Positions 2,957 through 5,529 of a stretch of DNA of 5,529 nucleotides are shown piece after piece. Within the stretch, counting starts at the first letter, position 1. Every line of letters begins with the position of its first letter. Both the position numbers and the translations under genes were made by a program. The notes under the pieces were generated by a model. It was not told the DNA's origin, did not search any database, and saw nothing but the letters and a program-made list of their open reading frames with translations. The DNA is from Acidobacteriaceae bacterium (GTDB taxonomy: Bacteria > Acidobacteriota > Terriglobia > Bryobacterales > Bryobacteraceae): contig JAFARV010000726.1 in assembly GCA_019245255.1 (NCBI GenBank), positions 1 through 5,529 of the forward strand. Direction: 5' to 3'.

Positions 2957-5529
2957 TCACTCTCGCCGTAAGGCATCGACTGGCTGCACTGCCGCCGCGC
3001 GTTGCGCCGGTACCAGAGCCGCCACCGCCGCAACCACAACCATTGCTCCTACACCGAGCGCCAGCGCGAGCGGATCTGTCGATTTCAAACCGAAGAGCAT
3101 GCCTTGGACTGCGCGTCCGGTTGCGGCGGCGAGAATGGTTCCGAGCGCCAGACCGATGCCCAGCATCGAGAACGCATCGCGGGCGACCATCCAGAGTATC
3201 CCGGAACGGCTGGCGCCCAAGGCCATACGGATACCGATCTCGCCCGTTCGCCGAAAAACCGTGTACGACAGAATTCCGTAGAGACCCACGACTGAGAGAC
3301 TCGCGGCGAGCGCGGCGTAGAAACCGGACAGCGTCGCCATCAGGCGCTCGCGCCCCAAGCCTTGCCGGATTGAGGTGCGCAGCACACTAAAGCTGAGCCC
3401 GATCTCGGGATCATTTCTTTCGACAACAGACCTCAAGTCGGCCAGGAGAGACGTCAACTCCTCATCGGAGCGGATCAAAATCGTTGAATCCAGATCCGGC
3501 CCGGCATCCTGATCGTCAGAAACGAATGCTATGGGAGCGTACTCTTCGCGGAGATCCCGATACTTTGTGTCTCCAACCAACGCGACAATACGGTAAGTCT
3601 TGTCAGGTCTCCCGCCGTCTTGCCGGATACCGAAAGTCGCGCCGATCGGGTTCACGTCTCGTAGAAATTTCTTGGCAAATGCCTGGTTGACGATTGCAAC
3701 GGGAGGAGAGTTCATGGTGTCGCTGCGATTGAAATCTCTCCCCGCAAGCATTGGGATACTCAGCGTTCGAAAGTAATCCGGACTGACAGAGCTGAAATTG
3801 ACTAGCTTCCGTGTCTCACCGCCCGGAAAGTTCAGGAACTCATTCCACCCATTTCCGCTCAGCGGCACGATACCAGTTTCTGCGGCCGAGAGAACGCCCG
3901 GAATTGCCCTCACCTGGTCCAGCAGTTGGCGCTCTCGGTCCAGACGGCTTCGCTCAGGGAGCTTCAGCGGCGAAAAGTCAAGATTCGCTACCACCACATG
4001 TTCCTGTTCGAATCCGACGTTCAGGTTCAGAAGTTTTCTGAGGGTTTGGACAAAGAGGAGAGCGGCGACCAACAGCACAAGCGATAAGGCCACTTGAGAA
4101 ATGACGAGGGCACGCCGCAACAGAAGCCTGTCGCGTCCGGGAGTGAGTCCTCGGGCGCCTGTCTTGATGACAGCACCCGGATCTGTATGTGCGGCGTGAA
4201 GTGCCGGGGCCAGTCCGAAAAGAACACAAGTGAGGAGACCGGCTACAGCCGTGAACGCCAATACTCGCCAATCGATCGAGAGCGAAAGGAAGACATGGTC
4301 CTGCCCTGAGCCGATGCCTGCAATTAGAGCCGCGCACAGTAAACGAGCGAGGAAAGCGCCTGCGACAGTTCCTATTGCTGCGAGCAGAATGCTTTCTACC
4401 ATCGACTGCCGCACAAGCCGCGCGCCCGAAGCCCCGATTGCTAAACGCAATGCCATCTCCTGCTGGCGTGCGGTGGCTCTGGCGAGCATCAGGCCGGCAA
4501 TGTTCGCGCACGCGATCAGCAAGACAACCGTAGATATTGAGAAGAGTAGCCAAAGCTGACGGCTGTATTCGTTGCGTACCGAGGATACGCCGGTAGCTGC
4601 AGGCACGGCATGGAATCGGAAGTGTAAGTAGCTATTGCGTTCGATCGAGTCATAAGCGGGAGGCACGGTAGCGGCGAAGATGCTCGGCGAAATGGTTTCC
4701 AGTTGTGCCGAGGCGCGTCGAAATGTCCACCCTGGCCTGAGGCGACCAACCACCGCCAGCCACCAGATCGTAGAGCTGCTGGTCCAATCGCCCTGGCCGC
4801 GGAGTGCAGGCTCGCTGCACAGAGCCAGCGCCACATCGAACTTGCGGCCTACCTCAATACCCGAGAAGTCGGGCGGAGTAACTCCAATAACTTGGAACGC
4901 GTGTCTGTTCAGAGACACTGTGCTTCCGAGGACATCGGCGCGGCCACCGAGACGGCCACGCCAGAACGAATAGCTCAGGACGGCGCCTCGGATACCACAG
5001 CCCGTTCGATCATCGCCGCTTGAGAAGAGGCGTCCTAAAACCGGGTGAACCTGAAGCGTGTCAAAGAAGCTGCCGCTGACCCAGAGACCGTCTGCATGCT
5101 GAGCTTCCCCACCGTATTCGAATTCGAACTCTTCGGTGCTCCAGGCCGCAACACTTGAAAATGGCTGCTGCCGCTTTCGGAACTGCTCCCAAATGGCACT
5201 GGAGATTTCATTTTGACGCGAAACGCTGCTTCCGACACGTCCCTGGTGCAAGACGCGAATGTCAACGAGCTCCCGAGGCGCCGGGACTGGAAGCGTCCGG
5301 AGCATCACGGCGTCAATCAGCTCAAAAATGGCCGTGTTTGCTCCCACTCCAAGCACAAGAGACAAGGCAGCGATAACCGTGAAACCCGGACTCAACCGCA
5401 ATGACCGAATTGCAAGCCGGAAATCGTTACCGGCCCCACTAAGAAATCGTCCGCTTTTCTCAGGCCCGAGTGCAACGTGAGGTATCTCGGGTCTGAAAAC
5501 CGGCCGCAACTGTGCGCATAGCTTGTCGT
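2957..5529 (-). CDS. Duplicated MacB/FtsX-type ABC permease without ATPase, ADOP-like (5' end probably outside window)
   Basis: A large inner-membrane protein made of two tandem MacB-like permease units. Numbering from TTG 5509 (850 residues): unit 1 has the family opening SPGFTVIAALSLVLGVGANT (40-59, first membrane helix), a large periplasmic MacB_PCD-like domain (about 75-310), then three helices around 318-342, 370-395 and 415-440. Unit 2 has a helix at 468-488, a second periplasmic domain (about 490-715, with VSPDYFRTLSIPMLAGRDF at 575-593) and helices around 727-750, 778-800 and 815-835. Each unit carries the cytoplasmic coupling motif: QQEMALRLAIGAS (349-361) and TGEIGIRMALGAS (755-767). 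No Walker motifs occur and no ATPase gene adjoins, matching the 'acidobacterial duplicated orphan permease' family (TIGR03434, from memory). The substrate is unknown; MacB relatives move peptides, lipoproteins or drugs. The frame stays open through 5529, and TTG 5509 has no Shine-Dalgarno sequence, so the true start may be further right. Convergent with the anti-sigma gene. Confidence 0.93.
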   Translation of the reverse strand, partial: DKLCAQLRPVFRPEIPHVALGPEKSGRFLSGAGNDFRLAIRSLRLSPGFTVIAALSLVLGVGANTAIFELIDAVMLRTLPVPAPRELVDIRVLHQGRVGSSVSRQNEISSAIWEQFRKRQQPFSSVAAWSTEEFEFEYGGEAQHADGLWVSGSFFDTLQVHPVLGRLFSSGDDRTGCGIRGAVLSYSFWRGRLGGRADVLGSTVSLNRHAFQVIGVTPPDFSGIEVGRKFDVALALCSEPALRGQGDWTSSSTIWWLAVVGRLRPGWTFRRASAQLETISPSIFAATVPPAYDSIERNSYLHFRFHAVPAATGVSSVRNEYSRQLWLLFSISTVVLLIACANIAGLMLARATARQQEMALRLAIGASGARLVRQSMVESILLAAIGTVAGAFLARLLCAALIAGIGSGQDHVFLSLSIDWRVLAFTAVAGLLTCVLFGLAPALHAAHTDPGAVIKTGARGLTPGRDRLLLRRALVISQVALSLVLLVAALLFVQTLRKLLNLNVGFEQEHVVVANLDFSPLKLPERSRLDRERQLLDQVRAIPGVLSAAETGIVPLSGNGWNEFLNFPGGETRKLVNFSSVSPDYFRTLSIPMLAGRDFNRSDTMNSPPVAIVNQAFAKKFLRDVNPIGATFGIRQDGGRPDKTYRIVALVGDTKYRDLREEYAPIAFVSDDQDAGPDLDSTILIRSDEELTSLLADLRSVVERNDPEIGLSFSVLRTSIRQGLGRERLMATLSGFYAALAASLSVVGLYGILSYTVFRRTGEIGIRMALGASRSGILWMVARDAFSMLGIGLALGTILAAATGRAVQGMLFGLKSTDPLALALGVGAMVVVAAVAALVPAQRAAAVQPVDALRRE

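Noticed and set aside
2923..3390. Plus-strand 155-residue frame, rich in Arg, Pro and Ala
   Set aside because: Antisense to the permease C-terminal half; its composition is the typical shadow of Ala/Gly/Leu-rich membrane protein codons, and it has no domain or ribosome site.
3978..4553. Minus-strand 191-residue frame within the permease gene
   Set aside because: Same strand, different frame from the permease, whose family motifs are intact across this stretch; the alternative product is Arg/Ser/Cys-rich with no motif.
5517..5529. ATG at 5519-5517 (minus) as the permease start, implying a frameshift near the N-terminus
   Set aside because: Its frame stops after about 19 codons, while the permease frame is open to the edge without it; no evidence of a sequencing indel.
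1..5529. A previously undescribed defence, mobile or RNA system
   Set aside because: All large frames are accounted for by housekeeping, regulatory or transport families. No repeats of CRISPR size, terminal inverted repeats, transposase, integrase, toxin-antitoxin pair or structured RNA gene was seen on either strand.

Overview
The window looks like chromosomal DNA of a Gram-negative bacterium, most probably from the Acidobacteriota. The main reasons are an 850-residue-plus permease with two fused MacB/FtsX-type halves, of the kind catalogued as 'acidobacterial duplicated orphan permease' (ADOP), and an ECF sigma factor/zinc-finger anti-sigma pair whose sequences match the style I recall from that phylum. 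Kdo activation (KdsB) and a lipoprotein signal peptide point to an outer membrane. Several genes use GTG or TTG starts. The taxonomic call rests on recalled family resemblance, not on a search.

Layout. (1) Positions 1-1925, minus strand: an apparent co-directional run read from high to low coordinates, made of a small unknown lipoprotein (1578-1925), kdsB (778-1551) and the first 246 codons of pyrG (1-738, running off the left edge). Gaps are 26 and 39 bases. KdsB consumes the CTP that PyrG makes, so the two genes form a metabolic pair for lipopolysaccharide Kdo synthesis. (2) Positions 1926-2017: a 92-base divergent intergenic region that must hold the promoters for both sides. (3) Positions 2018-2903, plus strand: an ECF sigma factor and a soluble ZAS-type anti-sigma factor overlapping by 14 bases, a classic regulator pair. 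(4) Positions 2904-2956: a short convergent spacer almost filled by two potential hairpins. (5) Positions 2957-5529, minus strand: the large duplicated permease, whose reading frame stays open to the right edge of the window.

No stretch over 300 bases lacks a gene. I see no tRNA, rRNA, CRISPR array, insertion sequence, prophage gene or obvious novel defence system. The points most worth a second look are the possibly redox-sensing zinc site of the anti-sigma factor, the orphan permease beside it, the unknown lipoprotein leading the kdsB-pyrG run, and a duplicated ribosome-binding motif with a mini-ORF in the kdsB-pyrG spacer.
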